NCBI GenBank assembly: GCA_964609245.1
Contig: CAZSSB010000001.1
Coordinates: 90,099 to 154,098, forward strand
Reading direction: 5' to 3'
Length of the DNA: 64,000 bases
Origin: JAFGCY01 sp964609245
GTDB lineage: Bacteria; 4484-113; JAFGCY01
Below the pieces are notes generated by a model. The model saw nothing but the letters and a program-made list of their open reading frames with translations, had not been told where the DNA came from and did not search any database. Of this stretch, positions 15,873 to 25,028 are shown in pieces; positions within the stretch are counted from its first letter, which is position 1, and every line of letters starts with the position of its first letter. Made by a program: the position numbers and the translations under genes.

Positions 15873-18287
15873 CTAGTAGTAGATCGCGAAGTGGATTCCT
15901 TCCTGTGAAGCTGCGTTGGTGCTGAAGGCGATCCCGGGCCGGCCGCCGATGTCCGCCAGCGATGCGTCGGTCTGACCGCAGGCGTGCTCCGAGACCAGTT
16001 CGGTGGCGGGCGGCCAGGCGTCGCCGGTTGAATCGAGGGCCTGCTTGTAGTACAGGTTCTTCAGCCCCAGGCCGTTGTCCGCTCCACCGGCATAGGCCGC
16101 CGCGGGCCGCCCGTCGACAACCGCGATGGTGTCGCCGGTCATCAGGAACTGCAGCGAGTCGATGTGGACGCGGTGCTCGCTGTCCCAACTGGAGCCAGTG
16201 GCGTTATCCGCCCGGATGTAGTACAGCGGCCTGACGCTTTCCGGCAGGAAGTCCTTGTACAGGATCGCCGGCCGGCCGGCAACCTCGATCAGTGAGGGGA
16301 ACCAGGCGAGCACGATCGTGGTGTCGACGGTGACGCTGTTCCAGCTGGTACCGGCGGCGTCGCTGGCCCAGCAGTAGGAGATGCACCAGCCGTTGTCCTC
16401 GTCCTCGTAGCAGATGCCCGGCGCGCCGTTGATATCCGCGAGGTCCATCACGCCGAACACCTCGCTGCTGACCAGCGTGGGGTCCGCCCAGCTGATGCCG
16501 TCCGGGGCGCTGGCCCGGCGGTAGACGTAGCCGTCCGGCGGGCCGCTCATAGTCCCGTAGGTCACCGTCGGGTTGCCGTCGATCACCGCCCCGCCGTATG
16601 TGGTGAGCATGACACTGATGTCAGCCGCGTGGATCAGGAATCCCCAGACGTCGCCGTCAGGATCGACGGCGCGGGTGAACGTCAGCCCGCTCGCGGTGTG
16701 ATAGATCACCGCCGGGTTGTCGTCCGTTTCGACAAATACCAGCCAGTCTTCGAAGTCACTGCAGACCACCTTCGGCGTGTCGGTCCAGCTCTCGCCCAGC
16801 GCATCATCGGCGCGGATGAACTGCACTTCGTCGTCGGCGTGGTTGTAGAACACCACGCCCGGGCGGCCGTTGACGTTCCTGAGGTGGGGGTAATACACCT
16901 CTGTGCTGGCGGCTACCGTGTAGACGTGCCATTCCGCGACAGGCCCACTGAGCAGGATCGTGCACTCGTCGACAGCGGTGGCACCGTCGTTGTCGGTGAC
17001 GCGGAGCTTCACCGTGAAATTGCCCCCGTGGGTATAGGTGAAGCTGGCCACCGGCAGGCCCCGCGCCAGCGTTTCCTCGGGCGTGGGACCGTTGTACACG
17101 CCGTCGCCGTCAAGGTCCCACTCGTAGTCCACGATGGTGCCGTCGGGATCTTGGCTCCCCGTGGCGTCGAAATCCGCCATCAATGGTGCATCGCCGGTGG
17201 TGGGAACACCCACGAGGTCCGCCACGGGTGGCAGGTTGCCTTCCTCCGTCACGGTAACAGTCACGTATTCGGTATCCGTCGCGCCGAGGTTGTCCGTGAC
17301 GCGCACCACGGTGTCGAAGCTGCCCGCGTTCTCGAAGGTGTGCTGCGCCGTCGGCGTGGCGCCGGTGTCCACCCATTGCCAGCCGTCGCCAGCGCCCGTC
17401 CAGTCCCACTCGTATTTGACGACCAGCCCGTCGGGATCGTGGCTGAGGCTGGCGTCGAAATCCACCGCCAGCGGCACGTCCCCCTCCTGCGGATCGGCGC
17501 TGATGCTGGCCACCGGCGGGATGTTGGCGGCGGCGGGCAGCTGCACGCGCGAGCTGGGGGTGCCCTCCGCGCTGCCGTCCGTGGGCCGCACCCAGCAGTA
17601 CAGCTCCGGCTGAGGCTCCGCCAGCATGAAGGTAAAGCGCTTGCGGTCGGTGACGGTTCCGCCGGCGGCGCTGAACTCCACACTGCCCAGCAGCGTCGCG
17701 CCGCCGTTGCCGTCGCTTGCGGCGGCCGGGTAGTCGCTGGCACTGCTACTACCGTAGACGTTGTAGCCGCTGACCTGGCGACCGAAGCACTGGCCGATCG
17801 GCGTGATGTCGCCAATCGTGATGAAGTCGTTCTGGTCGCCGTCGACGCACGAGACGGCCGTGGCCATGTCGAAGGGTCCCTCGGCATCGAAGTTCTGGCC
17901 CAGCGGCGTGATGTCGCTGACGGTGACGAGGCCGTCCTGGTTGTAGTCGCCAGTGCTGTAGTAGTACCAGCGCAGCGCGGTGCTGCCCTCGTCCCAGCTC
18001 AGCGGGGCGCGCGAGCGGTCGTCCCGGGGCGGCTCGGTGGCGACTTTGCCGCTGCTGAATCGCTCGCTGAGCACGCGGGCCAGTTCTACCTTGAGCTCGT
18101 CAAAGAGAGCCGCATCGGTCCCCGGCGGCGATTCGACCGCGTCCAGTTCCGCCAGCACGTCATCCAGCTGTTGAATCGTCGCGATCGGTGACGGTGAGTC
18201 GCCACCGGCCGGCAGCAGCCTGTGGCCGGAGCACGCGGGAATCAGTAGCAAAAGGCAGAACGAGGCAGCAAGCGGAATGCGCTTCAT
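15873..18287 (-). CDS. dockerin-like, PKD and propeller lipoprotein C
   Basis: The 804-residue lipoprotein combines modules seen separately in its neighbours. It has lipobox IPAC (Cys19), the helical segment (GTDAALFDELKVELARVL), and paired dockerin-like loops (GDYNQDGLVTVSDITPLGQ, then DGDQNDFITIGDITPIGQ). An Fn3-like region (about 175-250) is followed by two PKD domains (about 258-345 and 350-440) and propeller-like repeats (INGAPGICYEDED...WASDAAGTSW). The second loop has N in place of the usual G, so calcium binding there may be weak. ATG follows GGAGGAAGG. Its promoter block matches that of the 8.5-10.6 kb gene. It is convergent with the Trp/Tyr-rich lipoprotein. Confidence 0.85.
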   Translation of the reverse strand: MKRIPLAASFCLLLLIPACSGHRLLPAGGDSPSPIATIQQLDDVLAELDAVESPPGTDAALFDELKVELARVLSERFSSGKVATEPPRDDRSRAPLSWDEGSTALRWYYYSTGDYNQDGLVTVSDITPLGQNFDAEGPFDMATAVSCVDGDQNDFITIGDITPIGQCFGRQVSGYNVYGSSSASDYPAAASDGNGGATLLGSVEFSAAGGTVTDRKRFTFMLAEPQPELYCWVRPTDGSAEGTPSSRVQLPAAANIPPVASISADPQEGDVPLAVDFDASLSHDPDGLVVKYEWDWTGAGDGWQWVDTGATPTAQHTFENAGSFDTVVRVTDNLGATDTEYVTVTVTEEGNLPPVADLVGVPTTGDAPLMADFDATGSQDPDGTIVDYEWDLDGDGVYNGPTPEETLARGLPVASFTYTHGGNFTVKLRVTDNDGATAVDECTILLSGPVAEWHVYTVAASTEVYYPHLRNVNGRPGVVFYNHADDEVQFIRADDALGESWTDTPKVVCSDFEDWLVFVETDDNPAVIYHTASGLTFTRAVDPDGDVWGFLIHAADISVMLTTYGGAVIDGNPTVTYGTMSGPPDGYVYRRASAPDGISWADPTLVSSEVFGVMDLADINGAPGICYEDEDNGWCISYCWASDAAGTSWNSVTVDTTIVLAWFPSLIEVAGRPAILYKDFLPESVRPLYYIRADNATGSSWDSEHRVHIDSLQFLMTGDTIAVVDGRPAAAYAGGADNGLGLKNLYYKQALDSTGDAWPPATELVSEHACGQTDASLADIGGRPGIAFSTNAASQEGIHFAIYY

Positions 18288-18295
18288 TTCATCCT

Positions 18296-18333
18296 TCCTC
18301 CGGTGCGCGCCCGGTCGTCATTATACCGCCGCG
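18296..18333 (-). promoter_or_regulatory. conserved promoter/leader block, copy 2
   Basis: TATAAT on the minus strand (18320-18325) with a GCGCGCACCGGAGG leader. It is nearly identical to the block at 10613-10650, again 33 bases from -10 to ATG. Confidence 0.5.
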
Positions 18334-18417
18334 GACCCAGCGTGGTGCCTGCAGCGGCCGGGCTGCGGCGGCACATGGCCCGCCACTTCAGGATCAAGTA
18401 CGCAGCGATTCCGCTTC

Positions 18418-18446
18418 TTGACATGTGCTGCAAACGCTGATACATT
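18418..18446 (+). promoter_or_regulatory. perR promoter
   Basis: TTGACA (18418-18423), a 17-base spacer and TACATT (18441-18446). The predicted start is near 18453, about 28 bases before the GTG start. The AT-rich CTGCTAATTACTCGCAG just downstream is a possible operator but is not a clean PerR box. Confidence 0.65.
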
Positions 18447-18480
18447 ACTACCTGCTAATTACTCGCAGATAGGAACGACT

Positions 18481-18939
18481 GTGAATGTAGACAGCAGTGA
18501 GGTCGAGCACAGGATCGAGCATTTCAAGGGTGTCGCAAGGAAGGCCGGCGTCAAGCTGACCCACCAGCGGCTTGAGATCTTCCGCGAGGTCGCCGCCAGC
18601 GTTGATCACCCGAGCGCTGATGCCGTGTTGCAGGCGCTTAAACCCAGGATGCCGACGCTGTCGCATGACACGGTGTACAGGACGCTCTGGCTGCTCAGCG
18701 ATCTGGGACTGGTCTCAACGCTGGGGCCCAGGCGAGAGAGCGTTCGCTTCGATGCGAACCTCGTACCCCACCATCACTACATCTGCGTTCGCTGCGGCTT
18801 GACTCGCGACTTCGAGAGCAGAGAGCTGAACGCGCTTCGCATTCCGGAGTCGGTGTCCGAGTTCGGCAGCGTCAACGCCGCGCATGTGGAGGTGCGTGGC
18901 GTGTGCAGTCGCTGCATGAAAGAGCGGAACGAGGAGTAG
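18481..18939 (+). CDS. perR: peroxide-responsive Fur-family repressor PerR
   Basis: The 152-residue Fur-family protein has an N-terminal winged helix (LTHQRLEIFREVA, SHDTVYRTLWLLSDLGLV). All five positions matching the PerR regulatory-metal ligands are present: His43, Asp91 (in VRFDAN), His97, His99 and Asp110. The structural zinc Cys pairs are Cys102/105 (CVRC) and Cys142/145 (CSRC). Asp91, rather than Glu, favours PerR over Fur. GTG at 18481 is chosen for the AGGA site and normal family length. It lies directly upstream of katG, so it probably represses katG until iron-catalysed histidine oxidation inactivates it. Confidence 0.9.
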   Translation: MNVDSSEVEHRIEHFKGVARKAGVKLTHQRLEIFREVAASVDHPSADAVLQALKPRMPTLSHDTVYRTLWLLSDLGLVSTLGPRRESVRFDANLVPHHHYICVRCGLTRDFESRELNALRIPESVSEFGSVNAAHVEVRGVCSRCMKERNEE

Positions 18940-18988
18940 GGGGTTACAATGTCATTCAGAGCTGAGAGGAAAAGAAGGAGCATATAAT

Positions 18989-21181
18989 ATGGGCAAAGAC
19001 ACCAAGCGTTCGATGTCGGGTGGCATCCATGAGCACGCTGCGGGCGGGGGAACGACGATCCGGGACTGGTGGCCGAACCAGTTGCGGCTCGACATCCTCC
19101 ACCAGCATTCAGCGAAGTCCAATCCCATGGGCGAGGACTTCAACTACGCGGAGGAGTTCAAGAAGCTCAACTACGCGGCCCTGAAGACGGACCTGCAGAA
19201 GCTGATGACGGATTCGCAGGACTGGTGGCCGGCGGACTTCGGGCACTACGGGCCCTTCTTCATCCGCATGGCCTGGCACAGCGCCGGCACCTACCGTGTC
19301 GGTGATGGGCGAGGCGGCGGTGGCCGGGGCCAGCAGCGTTTCGCGCCGCTGAGCGCCTGGCCCGACAACGCGAACCTCGACAAGGCGCGGCGCCTGCTCT
19401 GGCCCATCAAGCAGAAGTACGGCGACAGCATCTCCTGGGCCGACCTGATGATCCTCGCCGGCAACGTGGCCCTGGAGTCGATGGGGTTCAAGACCTTCGG
19501 CTTTGCCGGCGGCCGCGAAGACGTCTGGGAGCCGGATGAGGACGTCTACTGGGGCAAGGAGGAGGAGTGGCTTGCCGACAAGCGCTACAGCGGCGACCGC
19601 GACCTGGAGAACCCTCTCGCAGCCGTGCAGATGGGCCTGATCTATGTCAACCCGGAAGGCCCGGGCGGCAACCCGGATCCGATCGCGGCTGCGAAGGACA
19701 TCCGCGAGACCTTCGCGCGGATGGCGATGAACGACGAGGAGACGGTGGCGTTGATCGCTGGCGGTCACTCCTTCGGTAAGTGCCACGGTGCCGGCGACGC
19801 CGCCCATGTAGGACCGGACCCGGAAGCCGCCCCGATCGAGGCGCAGGGCCTGGGCTGGATCAGCAGCCACGGTTCCGGCAAGGGCGGCGATACGATCTCC
19901 GGCGGTCCGGAAGTGACCTGGACCAACACGCCGACGCAGTGGAGCAACAACTTCTTCAGGATTCTCTTCGAATACGAATGGGAGCTGACGAAGAGCCCGG
20001 CCGGCGTGCAGCAGTGGAAGCCGAAGGGCGGCGCCGGCGAAGGCACCGTGCCCCACGCCCATGATCCGAACCAGCGCATCGCACCCAACATGCTGACCAC
20101 GGACCTGTCGCTGCGTTTCGATCCCGCCTACGAGAAGATCTCGCGGCGCTTCCTGGAGAACCCGGATGAGTTCGCCGACGCCTTCGCCCGCGCGTGGTTC
20201 AAACTGACCCACCGGGACATGGGTCCGCGCTCGCGCTACCTCGGACCGGAGGCTCCGGCCGAAGAGCTGATCTGGCAGGACCCCATTCCGGCGGTTGACC
20301 ACGAGCTGATCGACGCGAAGGACATCGCCGCCCTCAAGGCCAAGCTTCTCGCATCTGGTCTGTCCATCTCGGAACTGGTTACGACCGCCTGGGCCTCCGC
20401 CTCAACGTTCCGCGGCGGCGACAAACGCGGCGGTGCGAACGGCGCCCGCATTCGACTAGCCCCCCAGAACAACTGGGACGCCAACCAGCCCAAGCAGCTT
20501 GCCAAGGTGCTAAAGACACTCGAAGGGATCCAGCAGGAGTTCAACGGCGCGCAGTCCGGTGGCAAGCAGGTGTCCATGGCCGACTTGATCGTCCTGGGCG
20601 GATGCGCGGCGGTCGAGCAAGCGGCGAAGAGCGCCGGGCATAAGGTGGAAGTCCCCTTCGCACCGGGTCGCATGGACGCGTCGGAGAAGCAGACCGATGT
20701 GGAAGGGTTTGCCCCGCTCGAGCCGGTCGCGGACGGTTTCCGTAACTACCTCAAGAGCCGGTTCAGCGTGACGGCTGAGGAACTGCTGCTGGACAAGGCC
20801 CAGCAATTGACCCTGACCGCGCCGGAGATGACGGTCCTGGTCGGCGGCCTGCGGGTCCTGGGCGCCAACCATGGGCAGTCCCCGCACGGCGTGTTCACCG
20901 AGCGTCCCGAGACGCTCTCCAACGACTTCTTCGTGAACCTGCTCGACATGGGCACGGAGTGGAAGGCGACGAAGGACCCCGAGGTGTTCGAAGGACGCGA
21001 CCGGGCTACCGGCGAAGTCAAGTGGACCGGCACGCGGGTCGATCTCGTCTTCGGCTCGAATTCGCAGCTGCGGGCCATCGCGGAGGTCTATGCCTGTGAC
21101 GGAGCTGAGGAAAAACTGGCGCGTGACTTCGTCGCGGCGTGGAGCAAGGTGATGAACCTCGACCGCTTCGACCTGCGCTGA
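18989..21181 (+). CDS. katG: catalase-peroxidase KatG
   Basis: This 730-residue bifunctional haem enzyme removes hydrogen peroxide in the cytoplasm. Distal residues Arg93, Trp96 and His97 are in RMAWHSAG. The Trp96, Tyr219 (GLIYVNPEG) and Met245 (RMAMNDEE) positions can form the Met-Tyr-Trp crosslink needed for catalase activity. The proximal haem ligand is His260 in GGHSFGK. The C-terminal half is the usual degenerate duplicate domain (VTTAWASASTFRGGDKRGGA). Length is typical. ATG follows AAGAAGGAG. It lies 49 bases after perR, giving a peroxide-response operon. Confidence 0.97.
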   Translation: MGKDTKRSMSGGIHEHAAGGGTTIRDWWPNQLRLDILHQHSAKSNPMGEDFNYAEEFKKLNYAALKTDLQKLMTDSQDWWPADFGHYGPFFIRMAWHSAGTYRVGDGRGGGGRGQQRFAPLSAWPDNANLDKARRLLWPIKQKYGDSISWADLMILAGNVALESMGFKTFGFAGGREDVWEPDEDVYWGKEEEWLADKRYSGDRDLENPLAAVQMGLIYVNPEGPGGNPDPIAAAKDIRETFARMAMNDEETVALIAGGHSFGKCHGAGDAAHVGPDPEAAPIEAQGLGWISSHGSGKGGDTISGGPEVTWTNTPTQWSNNFFRILFEYEWELTKSPAGVQQWKPKGGAGEGTVPHAHDPNQRIAPNMLTTDLSLRFDPAYEKISRRFLENPDEFADAFARAWFKLTHRDMGPRSRYLGPEAPAEELIWQDPIPAVDHELIDAKDIAALKAKLLASGLSISELVTTAWASASTFRGGDKRGGANGARIRLAPQNNWDANQPKQLAKVLKTLEGIQQEFNGAQSGGKQVSMADLIVLGGCAAVEQAAKSAGHKVEVPFAPGRMDASEKQTDVEGFAPLEPVADGFRNYLKSRFSVTAEELLLDKAQQLTLTAPEMTVLVGGLRVLGANHGQSPHGVFTERPETLSNDFFVNLLDMGTEWKATKDPEVFEGRDRATGEVKWTGTRVDLVFGSNSQLRAIAEVYACDGAEEKLARDFVAAWSKVMNLDRFDLR

Positions 21182-21210
21182 GCGCACCGAACAAGTTGCA
21201 CTCGATGATT

Positions 21211-21252
21211 GACCGCGCCCTGGTCGGCAAGCACTGCGGCTGGGGCGCGGTC
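21211..21252 (+). terminator. stem-loop after katG
   Basis: GACCGCGCCC and GGGCGCGGTC form a perfect 10-bp stem with a 22-base loop, 30 bases after the katG stop. There is no clear T-tract, so it may be a processing or pause site instead. Confidence 0.4.
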
Positions 21253-21364
21253 ATGATGCTCGGTATCGCAATCAGCAGGATGCCCAGGCAGTGGTTCGCG
21301 CTGACTCGGGCGCGGCGCGGCAAGGGCAGAGGGAGCGCAGCGGCTACAATCATCGCCGGTGACG

Positions 21365-22117
21365 ATGCCGGTATTTGAGACGCGCTCCCTCTGTCTGACC
21401 TATCCGGACGGCACGCGCGCGCTCACGGGCGTCGATTTCCGCATCGCCGCCGGCGAGGTGGTGGCGGTGATCGGCCGCAGCGGGGCGGGCAAGTCCACCC
21501 TGCTGAGGTGCCTCAACGGCCTGCTGACGCCCACCAGCGGGCAGGTGCTGTTCCGCGGCACGCCGGTGCACTCCAGTCGGGCGCACGCGCGGATGGTGCG
21601 CCGCGACGTCGGGATGATCTTCCAGAGCTTCGGGCTGGTGCCGCGCGTCAGCGTGCTGACCAACGTGCTGATCGGCCGCAGCGGGCAGATTCCGCAGTGG
21701 CGCGGGGCGCTGTTCTTCTTCACCAGTGCCGAGAAGCAGCGGGGGCTCCGGGCGCTCAGCCGCGTCGAGATCCTCGACCAGTGGCAGAAGCGGCCGCGCG
21801 ATCTGAGCGGCGGCCAGCAGCAGCGCGTCGCCATCGCCCGCGCGCTGTGCCAGGACCCGGCGGTGCTGCTGGCGGACGAGCCGGTCTCCAGCCTCGATCC
21901 GGCCACGGCGCGCATCGTGCTGGACTACGCGGTGCGCATCTGCCGCGAGGAAGGGATCGCGATGGTCGCCAACCTGCACAGCGTGGCGCTGGCCCGCGAG
22001 TACGGCGACAAGATCGTGGCGTTCCGTGACGGCCGCGTGGTCTTCGAGGGCGCGCCGGCCGCGCTGACCGAGGAAGTCCTGCAGGAGGTGTACGGTGAGC
22101 ACTTCGCCGACTTCTGA
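21365..22117 (+). CDS. phnC: phosphonate-type ABC transporter ATPase (PhnC-like)
   Basis: About 250 residues with Walker A GRSGAGKST, Q-loop FQSFGLVPR, ABC signature LSGGQQQR, Walker B VLLADEP and the switch His in ANLHSVAL. The order and spacing fit the PhnC group (QRGLRALSRVEI, YGDKIVAFRDGRVVFEGAP). It would energise uptake of phosphonate, phosphite or a similar oxyanion across the inner membrane. ATG at 21365 or GTG at 21359 may start it. It overlaps the permease gene by 23 bases, showing translational coupling. No substrate-binding protein (PhnD) gene is adjacent, so substrate is uncertain. Confidence 0.85.
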   Translation: MPVFETRSLCLTYPDGTRALTGVDFRIAAGEVVAVIGRSGAGKSTLLRCLNGLLTPTSGQVLFRGTPVHSSRAHARMVRRDVGMIFQSFGLVPRVSVLTNVLIGRSGQIPQWRGALFFFTSAEKQRGLRALSRVEILDQWQKRPRDLSGGQQQRVAIARALCQDPAVLLADEPVSSLDPATARIVLDYAVRICREEGIAMVANLHSVALAREYGDKIVAFRDGRVVFEGAPAALTEEVLQEVYGEHFADF

Positions 22118-23096
22118 GCAGGACCACATCACGCCGCCGAGGCGCCGGCGCGGCTGGCGCGACCATCTGTGGTCGGGGCTCAAGTGGCTGGGGATCGCGC
22201 TGTTCGTGGCCTACCTCTGGGCCAGCTTCGTGCGCACCGAGTTCAACATGTATACGCTGGTCGCCGGCGCGAAGGACATCAAGCGCGTGATGAGCGAGCT
22301 GGCGCACCCCGACTTCAGCTGGTACGTCTACGAGACCGAGCGCGTGCCACTGCTGGACGAAGCGGGGCAGCCGCAGGTAGACAGCAGCGGCGAGCCGCTG
22401 ACCGAGAGCGCAGTCAAGCTCGGCGCCGATGGCCAGCCGATCATCAAGCTGGACTCCAGGACCGGTCGGCCCAAGTGGGGTACGCTGCCGACGCTGCTGG
22501 ACAGCATGAACGAGACGGTCCAGATCAGCCTGATCGGTACGCTGATCGCGGTGCTGCTCAGCTTCCCGCTGGCCTTCTTCGCCAGCCGCAATCTGACGCG
22601 CGGCAGCGCCGCGGGGCTGGTGCTCTACGGCACCACGCGCTTCATCTTCAACGTGCTCAGGGCTTTTCCACCGTTTATTCTGGCGATCATCTTCGTGTTC
22701 ATGGTGGGGCCGGGGCCGTTTCCGGGCGTGCTGGCGCTGGGGCTGCACAGCATTGGCATGCTGGGCAAGCTGTTCAGCGAGGCGATCGAGAGCGTCGATC
22801 CCGCCCCCGTCGAGGCGGTGCGCGCCACGGGCGCCAGCAACTTCCTGGTGGTCTGGTACGGCATCCTGCCGCAGGTGGTGCCGCAGTTCCTCAGTTTCAG
22901 CCTCTATCGCTGGGACATCAACATCCGCATGAGCATCATCCTGGGCATCGTCGGCGCGGGCGGCATCGGCTTCCTGCTGGATCAGTACATCCGGATGTTC
23001 CGCTACCAGCAGGCCTCAACGTGCTTCCTGATCATCCTGGTGGCGGTGACCCTGCTGGACTACGCCAGCGCCTGGTTCCGCGAGCGACTGGGGTAG
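22095..23096 (+). CDS. phnE: phosphonate-type ABC transporter permease (PhnE-like)
   Basis: The 333-residue inner-membrane protein has an N-terminal helix (LGIALFVAYLWAS) and a long polar loop of about 75 residues after it. The permease core carries five or more helices and the EAA-type loop (EAVRATGASNFLVVWYGILP). GTG at 22095 follows AGGAGGT at six bases. It partners the overlapping ATPase. The extended periplasmic loop (ETERVPLLDEAG to RTGRPKWG) is longer than I expect for PhnE and could compensate for, or dock, a binding protein encoded elsewhere. Confidence 0.85.
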   Translation: MSTSPTSEQDHITPPRRRRGWRDHLWSGLKWLGIALFVAYLWASFVRTEFNMYTLVAGAKDIKRVMSELAHPDFSWYVYETERVPLLDEAGQPQVDSSGEPLTESAVKLGADGQPIIKLDSRTGRPKWGTLPTLLDSMNETVQISLIGTLIAVLLSFPLAFFASRNLTRGSAAGLVLYGTTRFIFNVLRAFPPFILAIIFVFMVGPGPFPGVLALGLHSIGMLGKLFSEAIESVDPAPVEAVRATGASNFLVVWYGILPQVVPQFLSFSLYRWDINIRMSIILGIVGAGGIGFLLDQYIRMFRYQQASTCFLIILVAVTLLDYASAWFRERLG

Positions 23097-23102
23097 GCCG
23101 GG

Positions 23103-23717
23103 CTACTGCCGGCTCAGGCCAACCAGCCAGCGGAACTCGCTCGCCATCCAGCGCCCCAGTTCATAGAGCAGCCAGCACGCCAGCACGGGCAGCGCGGCCA
23201 TCGCCGCCAGCGTGGCCAGCAGCGCCCGCTGCAGCAGCCGCCAATTCAACGCAGCTAGACCGATCATCAGCAGGAAGTCCGGCGCCAGCCAGATGAACAA
23301 GCCGCGAGGCGAACCGATGTAGCTTAGCTCTAGTGCGTAGATGTTGCTGATCAGGAGCAGCAAGTAGCTGGCGGCCAGCAGAGCCGCCCACGCAGCGCCA
23401 AGCCCAGGTGTCGTGCGGACCCTGATGGTAGGTGGCCAGTCCGCGGCGGGCGCCTCGTCTTCCGCGATGGACGATTCAAGCTCGGCTACCACCTGCTGTG
23501 CCGCATCGTACTGGCGCTCGTCGACCAGCACGTCAGCCCAGGGGCGCAGCTCGAAGGTGAAGCCGGGCTGCATCGGGATTTCGTTGAGCAGCTGCACGCT
23601 GTGAATGCCGCGGGCTTCCAGCTGATCGCGCACGGCGAGCGCCATGTACTCGCCCGTCGCTTGATAAACGACCCTCAGCTGTCCCACGCTGAGAGTATAA
23701 CCGCGCCGCCGCTTCAC
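23103..23717 (-). CDS. DUF2007-like membrane protein
   Basis: The N-terminal 75 residues resemble the DUF2007 (putative signal-transducing) fold: VVYQATGEYMALAVRDQLEA, then WADVLVDERQYDAAQQVVAE. Three or four hydrophobic helices follow (AAWAALLAASYLLLLISNI, LFIWLAPDFLLMIGLAAL, ATLAAMAALPVLACWLLYEL). It is similar in its soluble part to the 89-residue protein at 25.0-25.3 kb. It is convergent with phnE and divergent from the polyferredoxin gene. The start may be GTG at 23717 or GTG at 23687; neither has a strong ribosome site. Function unknown. Confidence 0.7.
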   Translation of the reverse strand: MKRRRGYTLSVGQLRVVYQATGEYMALAVRDQLEARGIHSVQLLNEIPMQPGFTFELRPWADVLVDERQYDAAQQVVAELESSIAEDEAPAADWPPTIRVRTTPGLGAAWAALLAASYLLLLISNIYALELSYIGSPRGLFIWLAPDFLLMIGLAALNWRLLQRALLATLAAMAALPVLACWLLYELGRWMASEFRWLVGLSRQ

Positions 23718-23780
23718 CGGCCACGCCGGTCCATGTGCTACCGTGCTGGCTCACAATCAAGCCACCGGAGTATCCGCCTG

Positions 23781-24989
23781 ATGTCTGAGGAGCAGAGAGC
23801 ACCGAGCCGCGGCGCTGGCACAGCGGCCACCGCACTGCTGATCATTGCCGTCATCGCCGCCACGGTCGGCCTGGCCTGGCTGGCGCGCGCCGTGCTGGCC
23901 GAGCAGAAGGAGGAGATGCCGCAGCTGCCGGAGCTCAGACTCAGCGCCGAGATGACGCTGGGCCAGATCGCCCAGGCCAACGAGCTGCCGGCGAAGCTGA
24001 TCGGCCGGGCGCTGGAAGCTGAGCTGCCCGATCAGGCTCAGACGACGCTCGGCGAACTGGGCATCGGCGTGGAGGACGCGCGCCGCGAGATCATCAAGGC
24101 GCACGCGCTGATGATCGAGCGCCAGACCAAGGACTTCACCAAGATCTACCTCAAGTTCAGTCTCTGGATCCTGTTGCTGATCCTGCCGCTGGTGCTGCTG
24201 ATCCGGCGGCGCCTCAGCCGCGGCTGGCGGCTTGGGATGCTCGCGGGCGCGGTGCTGGTCTTCGGCATCATCCTGGGCAGCGACCCCTCGCCGATGGGCA
24301 CCGTCAAGGACATGATCGCGCTGGGCGGGATGCACCGCGTGGTCTTCATCCCGCGCCTGATCGCGCTTGTCGTGTTTTTGCTTTTGGTCGTGGCCGCCAA
24401 CAAGTTCATCTGCTCCTGGGGCTGCCAGCTGGGCACGCTGCAGGAACTGCTCTATCGGCTCAACCGTCGGGGCCAGAAGCGGCGCGGGGTGCTGCCGCTG
24501 CTGAAAATCCCCTACGCCGTCAGCAACGCCGTCCGCATCGCGTTCTTCGTCGTCTTCACCGTGGTGGCCTTCGCCTGGGCCTTCGATCTGATCGGCCCGA
24601 TCGACCCGTTCAAGGTCTTCAACCCGCCGGTGCTGACCGCGCTGGGTGCGGGCTTCATCCTGCTGCTGCTGGTGCTCAGCCCGCTGATCTACCGGCCGTG
24701 GTGCCATCTGGCCTGTCCGTTCGGGCTGGTCAGCTGGCTGTTCGAGCGCCTCAGCTTCGTCAAGGTGCGCGTCGATTACGACAAGTGCATCGCCTGCAAG
24801 GCCTGCATGAACGACTGCCCCAGCGACGCGATGCGCGGCATTCTGCTCAGGCACAAGCTGCCCTCGGACTGCTTCAGCTGCGGCGACTGCCTGGCAAGCT
24901 GCCCGACAGGCGCGGTGCAGTTCACCCGCGCCGGCGGCGTGCCGCGCTCACAGCAGACGGCGGAGAAGCTGGCGAAGCTGCGGGGCTAG
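23781..24989 (+). CDS. NapH/NosR-like membrane polyferredoxin
   Basis: This 402-residue inner-membrane protein has an N-terminal helix, a periplasmic stretch of about 95 residues, then five or so helices. The NosR/NapH-type cysteine motifs CSWGCQLGTLQ and CHLACPFG follow helices. Two C-terminal [4Fe-4S] sites are CIACKACMNDCP (about 335) and CFSCGDCLASCP (about 364). Proteins of this group pass electrons from the quinone pool to periplasmic reductases or to maturation enzymes. No nitrous-oxide, nitrate or cytochrome oxidase gene is nearby, so the partner is unknown. ATG at 23781 follows CGGAG. Confidence 0.85.
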   Translation: MSEEQRAPSRGAGTAATALLIIAVIAATVGLAWLARAVLAEQKEEMPQLPELRLSAEMTLGQIAQANELPAKLIGRALEAELPDQAQTTLGELGIGVEDARREIIKAHALMIERQTKDFTKIYLKFSLWILLLILPLVLLIRRRLSRGWRLGMLAGAVLVFGIILGSDPSPMGTVKDMIALGGMHRVVFIPRLIALVVFLLLVVAANKFICSWGCQLGTLQELLYRLNRRGQKRRGVLPLLKIPYAVSNAVRIAFFVVFTVVAFAWAFDLIGPIDPFKVFNPPVLTALGAGFILLLLVLSPLIYRPWCHLACPFGLVSWLFERLSFVKVRVDYDKCIACKACMNDCPSDAMRGILLRHKLPSDCFSCGDCLASCPTGAVQFTRAGGVPRSQQTAEKLAKLRG

Positions 24990-25028
24990 TGCTCGGGAAA
25001 GCGGTGACGGAGCATTCGGCGCCGGAGG

